Assembly: GCA_019843655.1 (NCBI GenBank)
Contig: JACDQD010000005.1
Location: 25,988,954-26,052,953, forward strand
Reading direction: 5' to 3'
DNA: 64,000 bases
Source: Lethocerus indicus
Lineage: Eukaryota > Arthropoda > Insecta > Hemiptera > Belostomatidae
Position 1 is the first letter of the stretch. Every line of letters starts with the position of its first letter. This document shows, piece by piece, positions 38,839 to 50,400 of the stretch. The notes under the pieces are model-generated. The model ran no database searches and had not been told where the DNA came from. It worked only from the letters and a program-made list of their open reading frames with translations. The position numbers and the translations under genes were made by a program.

Positions 38839-38901
38839 TATAAGAGCGGAGGGAATCGCTTAAGGACTCAGTTTCGAGCGAGAAGTTCTAATACTGCGAC
38901 A
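38839..38901 (+). promoter_or_regulatory. Candidate core promoter: TATA box, initiator and near-DPE
   Basis: TATAAGAG begins at 38839 and the initiator TCAGTTT lies at 38868-38874. Taking the A at 38870 as +1, the first T of the TATA box is at -31, the canonical arthropod spacing. At +28 to +32 the sequence is CGACA, which matches the downstream promoter element RGWYV at four of five positions. It sits immediately downstream of the strongest GC- and CpG-rich island in the window (38130-38810). It could start the transcript that carries the leader exon 13 kb downstream, but no convincing first donor was found; GTGAAT at 39009 is weak. A chance match to TATA plus initiator somewhere in 64 kb is possible. 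Confidence 0.35.
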
Positions 38902-39079
38902 AGATACTGCGGATATACACAGATATTCAATATTTATCAGTTACCGAGCTACGATTTCCCGAGTCTTTCACTATATCTTCCTCTCGATATTTTTCCACCA
39001 AATTGGTCGGTGAATAATAAAAGAAAATTAGTTTTGTCGGCTGTATCGGATCGGAAAATATTTTGGTTTAATTTAGCAA

Positions 39080-42000
39080 AGAGTGAAGGGTATTTATGCC
39101 GAGCTCACGGGTCGAAAATTGGGGGTGCTCGGCCTGGCAGGGTAGAAGTAGACCGATCGGGCAATTTGGGGCGGCTGCGTACGAGGTCGCCGGCTCTAAA
39201 CTTGGGCCCGACCGTCGGCCTCCTAAGGCGAAATTAATATACCGCCTTATCCAATCTAACTTTCGTTCATACGTGACTGTCCTCGAAACGGCAGACCTAC
39301 TCCCACCCACCTCCACCTTTCCTTCCACCTACCCGTCAAGTTCAAGTCACATCTCCGCCAGCTCCAATTTTAATAACAATAAAGTTTTCTTACATACATT
39401 ACGCGCCTTACATACCCTCCGATACTCTGCCCCGATTCTTCACCTTCGCACAGACGCTCATTATACGCCAAATTTAAAAAACAAGTACATTCGCAACAAT
39501 AATTACCGTAATTTACATTTAATAAAGCGAAACATTCTCTCATTACAGAAAAAAGTCTAATTTTTCTTTACAAAACCTAAAGTGACAAAAACCGTTCATT
39601 TCAGCTGTTTAACTTATTTTGATATTTTGAAAATTTGTCGGTACTAAATGTTAGTAGTATGTCTTTAATTGGAGTCGATGCTTGAAAATCGAAATCAGTT
39701 ACAACTGATCGGTACACACTGATGTGTGACGGATGCCAACATTCCTTCATAATATCCATGGCGGATACGCCAATTCCATAACATTCCCCGCTGAAACGCA
39801 GGCCCACAGAATGTAGGGGTGTAACGATACTGTACGCAGTTAATAATAAACTGGTGGCACATGTCTCCCGCAGACGAGTACTATTCGTCTCTCGACGCTA
39901 TCATCTTCATCTATTCCTTTCAATTCTACTTGTATTGAACAATAACCTCGAGACGAATTAAAAGTTATTACGAAACAGTTTTCCTGTATTGTACCCATGG
40001 TTTATCCAGGGTCGCTGGCCGTATGAAGTGGCCGGGATTCGATCGAATTGAAACCCCACCGGCAGAGTTTGGGGGCCTTCTTATAAATGGGAAAGTAAAC
40101 CATGCACAAAATCGAGAATTGGATTTATTTAGGTTGAACCCGACTATAAATATTATCTGTCTTATCTGGAGGAGGGCCTCCGTTTTCTTCCCACTTCCGA
40201 CCTCTGTTTTATCGGTTCTTCTAATAAGAAGGTGGACAGTTATGAGGTTTACAACTAAAATAGAACTGTACTGAAGTGTAATTTTCTCTATTACGGTAGC
40301 GGATTTGGCTTCGAATATGAACATAAACTTGATACTTGAAGTTTCCTACCAAAATCTCTGTCTCTGCATCGTTGTGTAAAATATATCATGTGACACGTAA
40401 TATAGTATTTAGTTATGGGGAAAATCGACTATTTATACGAGAGCTGAGGACGTCCGGGAGCTTTCATAAGAGGAAGGGGGCGACACTTAATGAGAAACGT
40501 CTGTTTGATCACATGTTGATAGACCAAACTACGCTCACAGCGATGAAAACATTATTATAATGTTAATTTGAATTGAATACTGTGCAAATTGTTTTATTAA
40601 CAATTATCCTATTTGGGTTTCTGCCCCTTTAAGTTCTCCCGGAACTATTTAAATTTCAAATTAAGCAATTTATTAAGCAATTTGTTTCAAAACAGAATAA
40701 CGGCATGAAATTAAGGAATTCGCATTCAATCATTCGAAATAAATTTCGACGCTAAATAATGGGAACGATACAAACTGAGAGGTATGAGGCAAATAATATT
40801 TATCAACAGATTCCAAATTGCAATGGGGACACAATAAACCCCCAAGATTGAAAAAACTGTTAATGCTGATTTATTAATTATTATTATCATTAATTTATTG
40901 ATCATAAATTACATTGAACTTGTTGTAGATAAGGATAAAAAACGTATTCCCATAAATATAAATATAAGAAATATATATGGCTACAGAATTGTATATACAG
41001 GAACCATTTTCTTCGGAAATATTAAGGTTTATTTTTTCCCTTTCCTGTAAACTCTTCCATTTCGGTTTGTGCGAAACGCCTTCGGGTATAGAACTCTGTG
41101 GAGAATTAGGAATGACGTCCCATGAACCGGACTGTCAAGTCCCTTCTTGCCAAACTTTGAAGTCCCTCCAAACTTTTTCCCGAGGGTGACAATCGTTTTC
41201 ACTAATCTATGGAAAGTTCTGATGGCGAGAATGAAAAATTAAATTGAATACAATTTCATTCGCAATTCTCTCTTCTCGATTTCTCTAACCCCCTCTAATA
41301 ACGGCGGAGGGCCTGTCAAAGGAATTTCATATTTCGGAAAATAAATAGTGAATTTCTTTTTAAATAAAACGGCCGAATCATCGCCTTTTCCATAGTTATA
41401 ATGTCTAAACGAAGCACATATGTAAGTTAACCGGTAATTAATACTGAGGAATATACTAATCCTAATAAATCCTAAAAAAGATAAATAGAATTCATTACAA
41501 AATTTTTTTAAGAATGGGATATTCTTCTCATTTTATTGGAAGCATGCCGACAACGTTTCTAAGAAATTCAAACATTGCACCATTAAACGATCAATCTTGG
41601 ATGATTTATTTTCAAATACCTGGTATATCTGTGTACAATGACGTCTATCACACACAGATGGTTAGAGAATTTTTTGTAACTGAAGATCATATAAGCATAT
41701 AAAAAAGCAAATATGCAAATAGAATTTCCGGAAGGAAGCTTTTATGAATTACTAAAATCCCTTTTTGATGTCTTTCACTTACATCCACATTTGAAAGGCC
41801 AGCAAAGGCTGGGCCGCAAACTACTCGAATTGTTAAAAGAACAATTTGAGCTCTAAGAGAAAATTAAATGGGGCCTCTGGGCAGATTTCACGGTTGTGGA
41901 AAACCACCCTAATAATGTTTGAGGAAATGCGTTTGTTATTCTGCAGACACAGGCGCCCACCACCACGCCAAATTTGAACGCACGAGAAAAGAATTTAAAA

Positions 42001-42329
42001 TTTCCCTCGTTAAATTACCGTTTTGGGGTGGGGGGTTTACTTATAGACGTTGTTGCTTTTTTCCGAAAATCATTGATATTATTTATTTTTTACAAGTAAT
42101 TCGAAATTTCGTTCTAATCACTTTCCGTAATTCATTCAGTGTTTCCAGTATTTATTATTTTAAATAAAATTCAATAATTTTATTTTAAAATACAATTCCT
42201 GGAAAATCCTGGAAATGAATGGATGATGTTCTCATCATATTATTCATTTCATTCCATTTTACCTTGGCTTTCGCCTATGGCTGATCTCCTTAGCGCGATA
42301 TATTTTCTTAGTGTGTGTCTGTCGTCTTT
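39080..42329. other. Island at 39080-39350, then AT-rich tract
   Basis: A 154-codon plus frame (39096-39560) starts in the island and runs into AT-rich sequence; it changes composition at the boundary and has no motif. The 62-codon frame at 41514-41702 is also unrecognised. Confidence 0.28.
40623..40671 (+). repeat. 50-bp repeat, copy 1
   Basis: GCCCCTTTAAGTTCTCCCGG and its continuation are nearly identical to 45992-46041; the clear difference is CAAATT here against CAGATT there. The last part (ATTAAGCAATTT) is locally duplicated at this copy only. Confidence 0.55.
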
Positions 42330-45300
42330 TGGGTAAACCTTTCCCGGAGACAACAGCTCCGAGGTGTGTTAATGGCCTAGTATTATGGATGTTGTTTAGT
42401 GTTATATGTTGGCCCACAATTGTTCTGCATGTAGGTGAAGTTAATGTGAGGCGGGCTGGACGCGTAGACGGGAGCGGCTCCGGTGTCCCGCGGGGACGAG
42501 CTCGTTCCCAGGCGTGTCTCAGTGGGCGGCGTCCGCTAAGAAATTTCTCGCGTTACCCTGCCCAGTCATTTGTGAGAGGAATCTTTCACGGTGAGCTAAT
42601 ACGCCGGTTGAGATAAAAGGAATGAAAGGCTCGTTAAAACGCTTTTCTGGAGCTACTACTAAATTTCCCCATCGGTCTTACTTGGAAAGAACGTAGACCT
42701 CAAGGCGAGTATTCATCTTCCCGATTTTATCCTAACGGAAGAAAGGGATATTTGTACTTATAGGAATGCTATTATAACACCCGCACATCTACTCTCATTT
42801 AATACCGTTCATTGAACGGTATTGGAAGGGGAACTGGGCACTATGTGTTTGTTCGTCGCTCGGAATGGCATTATTGGTTTCATCGTAACGAACAATTTAA
42901 GCTTCGCGCGTATGTATTTTCGAATTTGCTATTTTATATTTACCTAATGTTACCATAACATTTATGGCCAGTCCAACGGATTACCGTCCGGCCGTGTATA
43001 TTAAGTTACACCTAATTCAAGCGTTCCATTCCCTTATCCCGGTTGCAGTCAGTATATAATCTGTGGAGTTTAATGTTCTAACCTACGTTAACAGGAGACG
43101 GGTGGCTCGTAGACGGGGACAATGAGGGAGCGGCAGTAACGCGGTCCGCCCTCCATTACAACCGTATAATAAGGCCGTTTATAGCTCCCGCCGGTCCACC
43201 TGCTCTTACACACTAATGGGTTTCCGTTTTAATTAATATCATTGTTACAATTTTATTCTGAAACGTATGTTTTTCGGCTATAGAGATCCCCGGGGAGAGC
43301 TTTAACGAATTGGAATAATTGGGAGTGCCCCTCCGTTTCCGCCCGCCGGGAGCTGTTTTAAACCGCTTACCGAATATAGCAGTTGGGTTGTTGGGGACCT
43401 TTTTTGCTTGTCTTGTGTGAAATCATAATTCTGAAACCGACCCCCTGCTCAATAGCCCATTTGTACTTTATTCTTCGGTAAATAGGCACGATATATATGC
43501 AGATTAATATATGGAAGTGTCGAATTACGGAGGACTGGTAAAAGCGAGTCCGATTATTTGTCTTTATCCGATAGAAATCTTAATTCTGTAAAGAATGTAA
43601 ATTATATTTAGTAGCACTTCCATCTATTATAGCAAACTTCATAATAAGCCTGTTGGTTTTTGTAATAATAAGTTAATTTGTGTGCGACTCATGCCCTAAA
43701 CTCCAGATTAGGGGAATCTTTCTCTGTAGTAGAGTATTGACAGACGACCTTCGGTTATCGTCAGCATTCAATTCGTGGAGAAGGGGGAGAGCCCTCGACG
43801 GGGCGTAACGACTTACCAGTCGAGACAGTGGAACGAGAACGGGAGGGGAGAGTGGAATAAACCAATTTACCGAAAGGATCTTGGAAGGAAAAGGAGAAAG
43901 AGAAGGAGGGCGGTTAAAAAAGTGGAAAGGGGTATGACGGAGGGAGGGGGAGGTTATTGGAAATGCTAATGATCGAGCAGAGACAATGCGGTTGTATGGG
44001 GGAGAGGGGGACTTTGAAGAAAACCTGGAGGGGAAAAAGATATTGTGGGAAGGGGATGGGGTCGAATGCCTCATTAGGCCCCGCAGTACGGACCCAGTAC
44101 CGACCCACCACCGAATTATGTTTATATCCTACTTTCGCTTAAGGCGGGACGACCTTTTGATCCCCACCCCCTTCTCCAAATATCAGGCCCGCCCTGGCCC
44201 CCTTCACCCCCCGGGCTATCGGACTTGAAATTAATACGCTGCTCGGCCTTGATTGCAGAAAGGGCGCTTTGTAGTGCCACCCCCACCATTTCATCGCCGG
44301 TCGCCCAAGACCGCAAATGTGCGGCAAACCAAGAAATTTCCCCCTTTTTCGCCTCTTTCCTCCGCTCGTCTCTTTCTGCGTTTTTCTTTCTTGCATTTTC
44401 ATGTTTCAATTCGAGATCAAACGTGAAATTCGTCGGGAGGGGATTGAAGGATTTCGCATGATTGCGGCAGTAGAAAAATTGAATTACTCAAACAGTATCC
44501 TGCGTCCCTGTAATAATTACTTATCCGGGGACAACAAATTAAGCATAATTCTTACGTTTTGCCAATAATATTATACCGTTCCTGAATTATACATTTATGA
44601 CAAACATTAAACAATAAACGAACATAAACGGTACGAAAATAACGAACAATAAGCATTCTTGTTAGGTAAAAAATCCTTGTTAAAATGTTCTTCTTCATTA
44701 ATGCTCTTCATTATTAAAATGATTAGTATCGTTACAACACGAATAATTTAAACGGATTTACAGGTTTAGCTACACAAATTTTCGATGGGAATATACACAA
44801 AGGGTATAGAAATAACTTCAACATTATAATTAGTATTTCAGTTGTGAGGTTGATTTAATTCTGGAACTTAATATTAACCTTTCATAAGTAATAACCAGTG
44901 TATATGATTTATCGGAAAATAACATTCCCATTATTCGTACTCGGTTTAATAAAATTAAACATTTTCTTATTTCCCACAGTTATATTCCAATTAAATTCAT
45001 CCTCAATTTGCGAACTCCGCCAACTTTCTTGCAAGTTTGAAACTCTGCGCCACACCCGAAATCCAGGCTGGGAAATACATTCAGTTAAGCGCCTAATTGC
45101 CTTAATAATTGTACTGTCCCCTTATCTCATAAAAGTGCGTAACTCGAAATCCCTTAATTATTAGGGTTGATGCGTTTTTCCAGTAATCGTTCCAATTATT
45201 CACATGGATCATCGTTATTAAACAACAACAATTGCAATATTGAATTCCATTTTGATTAAACACAAATACCTATATAATTATATTTTCAAATCTAATTTGA

Positions 45301-45619
45301 AATGGTTTATAAAAATCACTAGTTCCTCTAATTAAACCAACCGAATAATTTAAATTAGATTAATTAACGGTATAAATTTAAAAATATTACATGTAGTAAA
45401 ATTATTTTATGCTCATTCCTCTAAAACTATATGCATGTCGGTATCTATTATACAATTTTTCACACGTATCTCGCATTCTCCTTAATCTGACAGGAAACGG
45501 GACCGCCATTGGCGCTACCAGAGAGAAAAAGAAGTACAAAGTTTCGATTTCCAAAATGAAGTACTTCATTTGCCGACATGAGAGAAACAGGGAATTTATG
45601 TAGTTATTCGAAACACATA
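42330..45619. other. Islands at 42330-42560, 42950-43370 and 43700-44360, then AT-rich tract
   Basis: The third island is purine-rich on the plus strand in its first half (43770-44060), giving arginine/lysine/glutamate-rich frames, and C-rich in its second half. The 23-bp palindrome lies between the first two islands. Confidence 0.28.
42801..42823. promoter_or_regulatory. Perfect 23-bp palindrome
   Basis: The 11-bp arm AATACCGTTCA and its complement meet at a single central T. Each arm has a CCGTT/AACGG core resembling Myb-type sites. It is the longest perfect palindrome I found in the window. Confidence 0.4.
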
Positions 45620-46905
45620 TGTGAACCGCCGCGGCCTCTTTACCCTCCGAACCGTATTTATCTGAATGCGCATAATTTAACGAGAATAACAGAATTGGAA
45701 TGGAGATATCGGTGGTGTTGAAGACAGGGCGCCTTCCCGAATTTCGGCGGGCGAGAATTGGATCCGCCATGAAATATTGAAATGCCCTCTTATCTCGGAG
45801 AGCTCCGCGATACAAACGCCTTCCGCCCCGGGTGAGACAATTAGGGGCGGGGGGGTTCTCATTGTCACCAACAGGCACCGAAGAATTTCCATCCGAAGAA
45901 ACAATTCTTATTGTTCCTCCCCCGGGAGGAGGGAAATCTCGATGCATTTAATCTCATACTAACTCGGCTTAATTAATCGGTCCTCTTTTCGGCCCCTTTA
46001 AGTTCTCCCGGAACTATTTAAATTTCAGATTAAGCAATTTAGGATTGAACTTGCACCTCCCCCATTGCCCCCCGCACCTCCGCGCATTCTAAATCCGGTT
46101 CTCAGACGAGGTGAGAACATTGAATTATCCGCATTTAACCGTTTGTCGGTCTGTTTAATTTGAAAATGAGCTAATGTTGCAGTGGATGGAAAAACCTACT
46201 GCGCTCAGGATCTCAACCTTACCACAGGTACAATCGAATGGTCTTAATTGCACGGTAATCTGTTAACGGTAGTAGAGCAAACGGTAATAACATAGTAGGC
46301 CGCCAGCGGAGATAATAGGATGGCGTACCCTTCTACACCGCTTATAACAAAGAACACGGAATTAATCCTATGTTCTAGCCTCGGTCGGTTCGGCCGACTC
46401 TTTCGGCCCGAATCCAGGCCCAGAATCGTAGATGGCGGCCGAACAGTTCCCTTCCGACTCCGGCGCAATAATTCGGTGGGGGCCTCGCTCACTTCCGATT
46501 CAATTGCACCCCCCTCCCCCCGTAATAGGACGAGAGACATTAACCAATTGAGGTTAGACGGGGGGGGGGAGGGCCGCCGGCAATTTGCTAATGAACGGCG
46601 ACCGCTTTCCCGAGGGGAGCGGAGGCCTCGCCCTAATGTTGCCAATCCGAGTACTTAGAAGGAGATAAACTACAATACAGGAACAGATGACTGGGACATT
46701 AGGACGATTCGAGCTCCAGATACCAGTTGTTAAATGGGTCGAGCCCCCCTCACCACTTCTCCCGGGACCCTCTTTATTGACCCCTCGGTGTTAACAAATT
46801 GGAACTCCCTTCTCGACTCTGATGGCTCCGACATGAGGTTTGATTCAATTAACGATGGGCCGCCGCCCGAATCTCCACTCCACAATCTCCATGACTCAGT
46901 GACAC
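45620..46905. other. Cluster of GC-rich islands
   Basis: Blocks at about 45620-45950, 46040-46110, 46330-46650 and 46730-46900, with a G run at about 46560. The longest frame of the window (45402-45947 minus, 181 codons) runs through the first block and lacks any recognisable domain. Confidence 0.3.
45992..46041 (+). repeat. 50-bp repeat, copy 2
   Basis: A direct copy of 40623-40671 in the same orientation, 5.4 kb away. It sits between two GC-rich islands. It has no coding frame and no terminal repeats. Confidence 0.55.
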
Positions 46906-47044
46906 TTTTCCAATCTTTGGAAAACTTTATGTCAGAAGAATATTCCGCTGTAAAGGGTAATATATTACCATTACTAGAGGGATTCGCTGCCCTTTCTCGC
47001 CGGTCAAAAAATTTTTACAATTAAATTTTTATAGTAAAAATTGA

Positions 47045-47068
47045 ACTGTATGAACTGATTCATACAGT
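47045..47068. repeat. Inverted repeat, 10-bp arms with 4-base loop
   Basis: ACTGTATGAA, loop CTGA, TTCATACAGT. It lies just downstream of a GC-rich block and could form a small hairpin in a transcript; it is too short for a microRNA precursor. Confidence 0.35.
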
Positions 47069-48559
47069 AAAAACAAATTATGTTCATTTTAAAAATGCAT
47101 ATTAACGATTCTTAATATTTATATCAACTCCATTATTATTTCACCGCGGGCCTCTGACGTAGATAGATGTGATTTTTAAAAATCAATTGAAACACTGGCT
47201 AAAATCAGTTTCGGTTTCGTAAAATCGGTTTGTACGAGCTAATGGACGCAGTTGAGGACAGGGGTAGTGACAGGGCACTCCGATGGCTTTGCATTCTCAA
47301 TGACTGGACTCTTGGCTTTCCATTGGGGATGTTAGGCGGATTATCGGAACTGAGTACAAATCAGGGAAAGTCCTCCTTATCTATACGGGGCTCACAACAG
47401 TCAACCTCTCTCTCGCTGACCTTTAAATCTCACCGGATGGCATTTTCCTCCAGAAATTCAGACCTCTTTTAGTTAGCGTGCTCAGATGTAAGTTACCAAT
47501 GAGTATATTCAGCAGTTATATCATTCAATTGTTCATGGAATGAACGATTCCATAGATAAATTTCTGAAATGAGAAATTCAGTAGATTGTTAGGAATTGGC
47601 AGATACTGAAGTATCAAATTGTATGTAATTATGTGATTAGATAAAATTATAGAACATTCGGTGTAGTTTTTGATATTTTTATGGTAGGCATTGAATCCTA
47701 TTTCTGTTCTCTCGCTTAGTAATATTGCGCGTACTATGAACTTTCTTGCAGATTAATAATTTATATTCCATTGTCACTTTGGTGATCGGTTGAAATTGTC
47801 GGTTTAGTGTCATGGACCATATGTTTACATTTTTATTCTTATTCCATTTGTGCATGTCCCAAGTTAATCTTTAATTACGATCAATATTCGTGACCACGTT
47901 CACGGCTTACCATACGACATTAAACGGAGATAATAGAACCTTAAAAATTGATCAGGGTTGAAAAACGACTCCATTTCCACCGCCTATTTCAGTTCTAAAT
48001 GTGATCGTACTCAATTAACCGAACGTTTCTCAATTTCAATGAAATTCATTTTACCTCACCGAAATACATCTCTTGTAGATTTACAAATGCGAAAAGCTCA
48101 GGAACGAAGCCCCGGAAAAGCCCCTTTTCAAAATATGGCGCCCTATTTTAATTTCGTCGATTTGTCAGAATTCCCGGGAATTTGTCAGATGTCCATCCGG
48201 AGCCCGAACAAACTGGCCTGTAATCCACCTTTAATGTTCACATTTAATGACACCGGTCGGTGTGCCGGCTCAATTGACTCCACTTTTACTCCATCTCTGT
48301 TAACATTATTCTTTCTTCTGTCAGATTGCTCGGAATTACTTCGAGAAGTCAATACTGTGAATCTGTTTCCCCCCTCATCATCCCTCCGACACCTCGATAA
48401 GGCCTCCATTAGCTTATTGTCCCCCCGCCACCGATTATCCGATTATCGGAATTTCAATTTAATCATGAGCATTGTAAAATAGGTCAAAATGAGCTTTCGG
48501 TTGAAGTGAAATTGTTAATATGGTTAGGGCTTGGAAGAAGTTACGAAGTAAATGCCACC

Positions 48560-48620
48560 AAATGCTTCGTTTGAAACAATATAAGTCACATTCAAATACT
48601 TCATTTGAAAAAGTACAAGT
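48560..48620 (+). repeat. Short tandem duplication
   Basis: Two 27-base units 34 bases apart, starting AAATGCTTCGTTTGAAA (48560) and AAATACTTCATTTGAAA (48594). Non-coding. Confidence 0.4.
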
Positions 48621-48697
48621 GTTCAAATTCATTGATTATTGTTCTTAATGTTGACTATCTTAGCATAAAAAGAGAAAAAAAGAACATAAAAGAAATT

Positions 48698-48930
48698 GTT
48701 TAGAATACCAGTTTTATGGTCTGCGAGGGGTTGGAATACCATAGATTTCGTGTGTTTCGGTCTCCTTTTGCTGGTTTGGTCTTTTGCTAGACGGGTTTCG
48801 GCTGCAGATAAACCTATCTGGTATTGTGTATTTGCGATCATAAAAGATTTCCTGCTGATCCGAAGTTTATTGAAAAAAGTTTGTTTTTCGTAATCTAGTT
48901 AATCTGTGCAAGTGCACCCAACGAACTTAA
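48698..48930. repeat. Dispersed repeat family, copy 4
   Basis: It starts GTTTAGAATACCAG and carries the TTGCTGGTTTGGTCTTTTGC core in the orientation opposite to copy 2. It then has the TATTGTGTATTT module and ends near GTGCACCCAACGAACTTA, which also links it to the TIR element at 26717. Non-coding. Confidence 0.5.
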
Positions 48931-49839
48931 ACTTAGAATTTTCTATACATGTACGCAGCTCTCTCTAATAATCCGTACTATAGTAGCGAAATATTAAACG
49001 GGGAATTTCATGTCTCTTCTACTCGGCCGGGCCCAGCGGCCGCTTCGATAGAGTTTAAAGTGAGAGACCATGGATATTTAGTTATAATGAACTGAAAATT
49101 ATTTATTTGATAAAGTATACGTATCCCCCTACCCATAAGAACCGAATATTACCGTTGTTTTAAAGTAACGAAATGTGATATCTCCCGCAAAATCTTGCCA
49201 AATACATGTAAATATATTAGCTCAAAGTTATTTTCATATTCAACGACTTCCTTTTCTTAGTTCCTCTGAAAAGTGAAATTTAAGTATTTTCGGCGTGAAA
49301 CCTGATATTTACCGAACCGACAAATTCATAAATCTCGAACAACAAGAGGGTAAGAACAATGCCTGTCGGAGTTTTTTCTTTCGGGCGTTTTAATAATATT
49401 TTCACAACAACAGAAACTGTTCCCGTTGCCCGGCCCCATCTCGTACAACCCTCTGTCGATACGGCTAATTTAGTTTCCCTTTTTATTGCGGCTCGGTTTC
49501 AAAGAAATAAAACAGTTAAATTAAAATCAGTCGTAAAATTAATCTTCTGAGGCGGCACAAGGGTTTAATTAGATCTCAAAGACTCAAATTAACATACATC
49601 AATTAAAATATCGACAATTAGTGTCACGAGACTCGATTGAGTAATAAAATATCTTAATTATTATCTGACACGGAATCGAGACGTCGTTGTGGAGCTAAAA
49701 ATACGTCCGGGGGAGGGAAGTGATTTCAGTTTATAAAAGGTGCAACAGAACCTGACGGTTAATAAATAAATCGCTTTTTATTTCTGCGCTGACTTTGTAT
49801 TTCTAAAGATAAAGCGTTATTTATTTTAACAGCCTATTC

Positions 49840-50400
49840 ATAAGGGGTTGGGGGTTGGCCGGCCGCGGTTGGCGGTGAGGCTGGGCCATGATTTATGCCG
49901 AATCGATCCCAAAAGTAGGGGGTATAATCCGCTAATAACTCGGCCTTCTATCCCCCCCCCGCGCTTTAAAGCCAAACCCACTTGGGATTTTGTTGTTCCC
50001 AGCTGGGCAATAATGTACTAGTAAGTACGCCCGCGATAAAAGAAGTTAAAAAAAGAACGACGTCCGGGAAAAATATTCCTCCGGAGGAATGCCTCCGCCG
50101 TTTCTCCTCCGCGTATGGTATATAACGGAGCCCGGACAATGGTTCGGTGGGTTTCTCACGTACGGCGGGGGCAGGCTTTGAATAACACCGTCTTCCGGGG
50201 CCAATAAAGGAGTTCATAATGGGCAAGTAGTTCGCTCCCGCTCCGGCTCCAGTTCCCACTCCCCGGCCCATTGTCCCGGCTCGAATGCCGCCCCGGATTC
50301 CCGAATTTCCGTGTTGTTCGGAATTATTCGTTCGCCAGAAATAGTTCGGTCGGGCTAACCTTGTAGAATTAATGTATTGGCACGTGGGCAATCCGATCAT
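49840..50400. other. GC-rich island
   Basis: The 144-codon minus frame (49966-50400) includes a glycine/alanine-rich run and a hydrophobic stretch near its end but no known domain. TATATAAC at 50119 lacks an initiator. Carries the 16-bp palindrome. Confidence 0.3.
50075..50090. repeat. Perfect 16-bp palindrome
   Basis: ATTCCTCCGGAGGAAT within the island at 49840-50350, followed by a related GCCTCCG. A 10-bp palindrome CCCAGCTGGG (an E-box core) lies nearby at 49998-50007. Confidence 0.35.

Larger units (their letters stand above)
46906..49839. other. AT-rich tract with one 174-codon frame
   Basis: The frame at 47958-48482 (plus) reads through a moderately GC-rich block (48090-48450). The minus strand is also open over 48185-48409. 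No motif or splice support, so it is probably a non-coding element. Confidence 0.28.

Noticed and set aside
39096..39560. 154-codon plus frame
   Set aside because: Composition shifts abruptly at the island edge, giving an asparagine/lysine-rich tail; no domain.
45402..45947. Longest frame in the window (181 codons, minus)
   Set aside because: It has no domain, signal or splice support, runs from a GC-rich island into AT-rich sequence, and the plus strand is open over parts of it. Low stop density explains it.
47958..48482. 174-codon plus frame
   Set aside because: No recognisable motif, overlapping minus frame and no start context or splice sites.
49966..50400. 144-codon minus frame with a hydrophobic stretch
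   Set aside because: The glycine/alanine run comes from GC-rich repeats and there is no domain.
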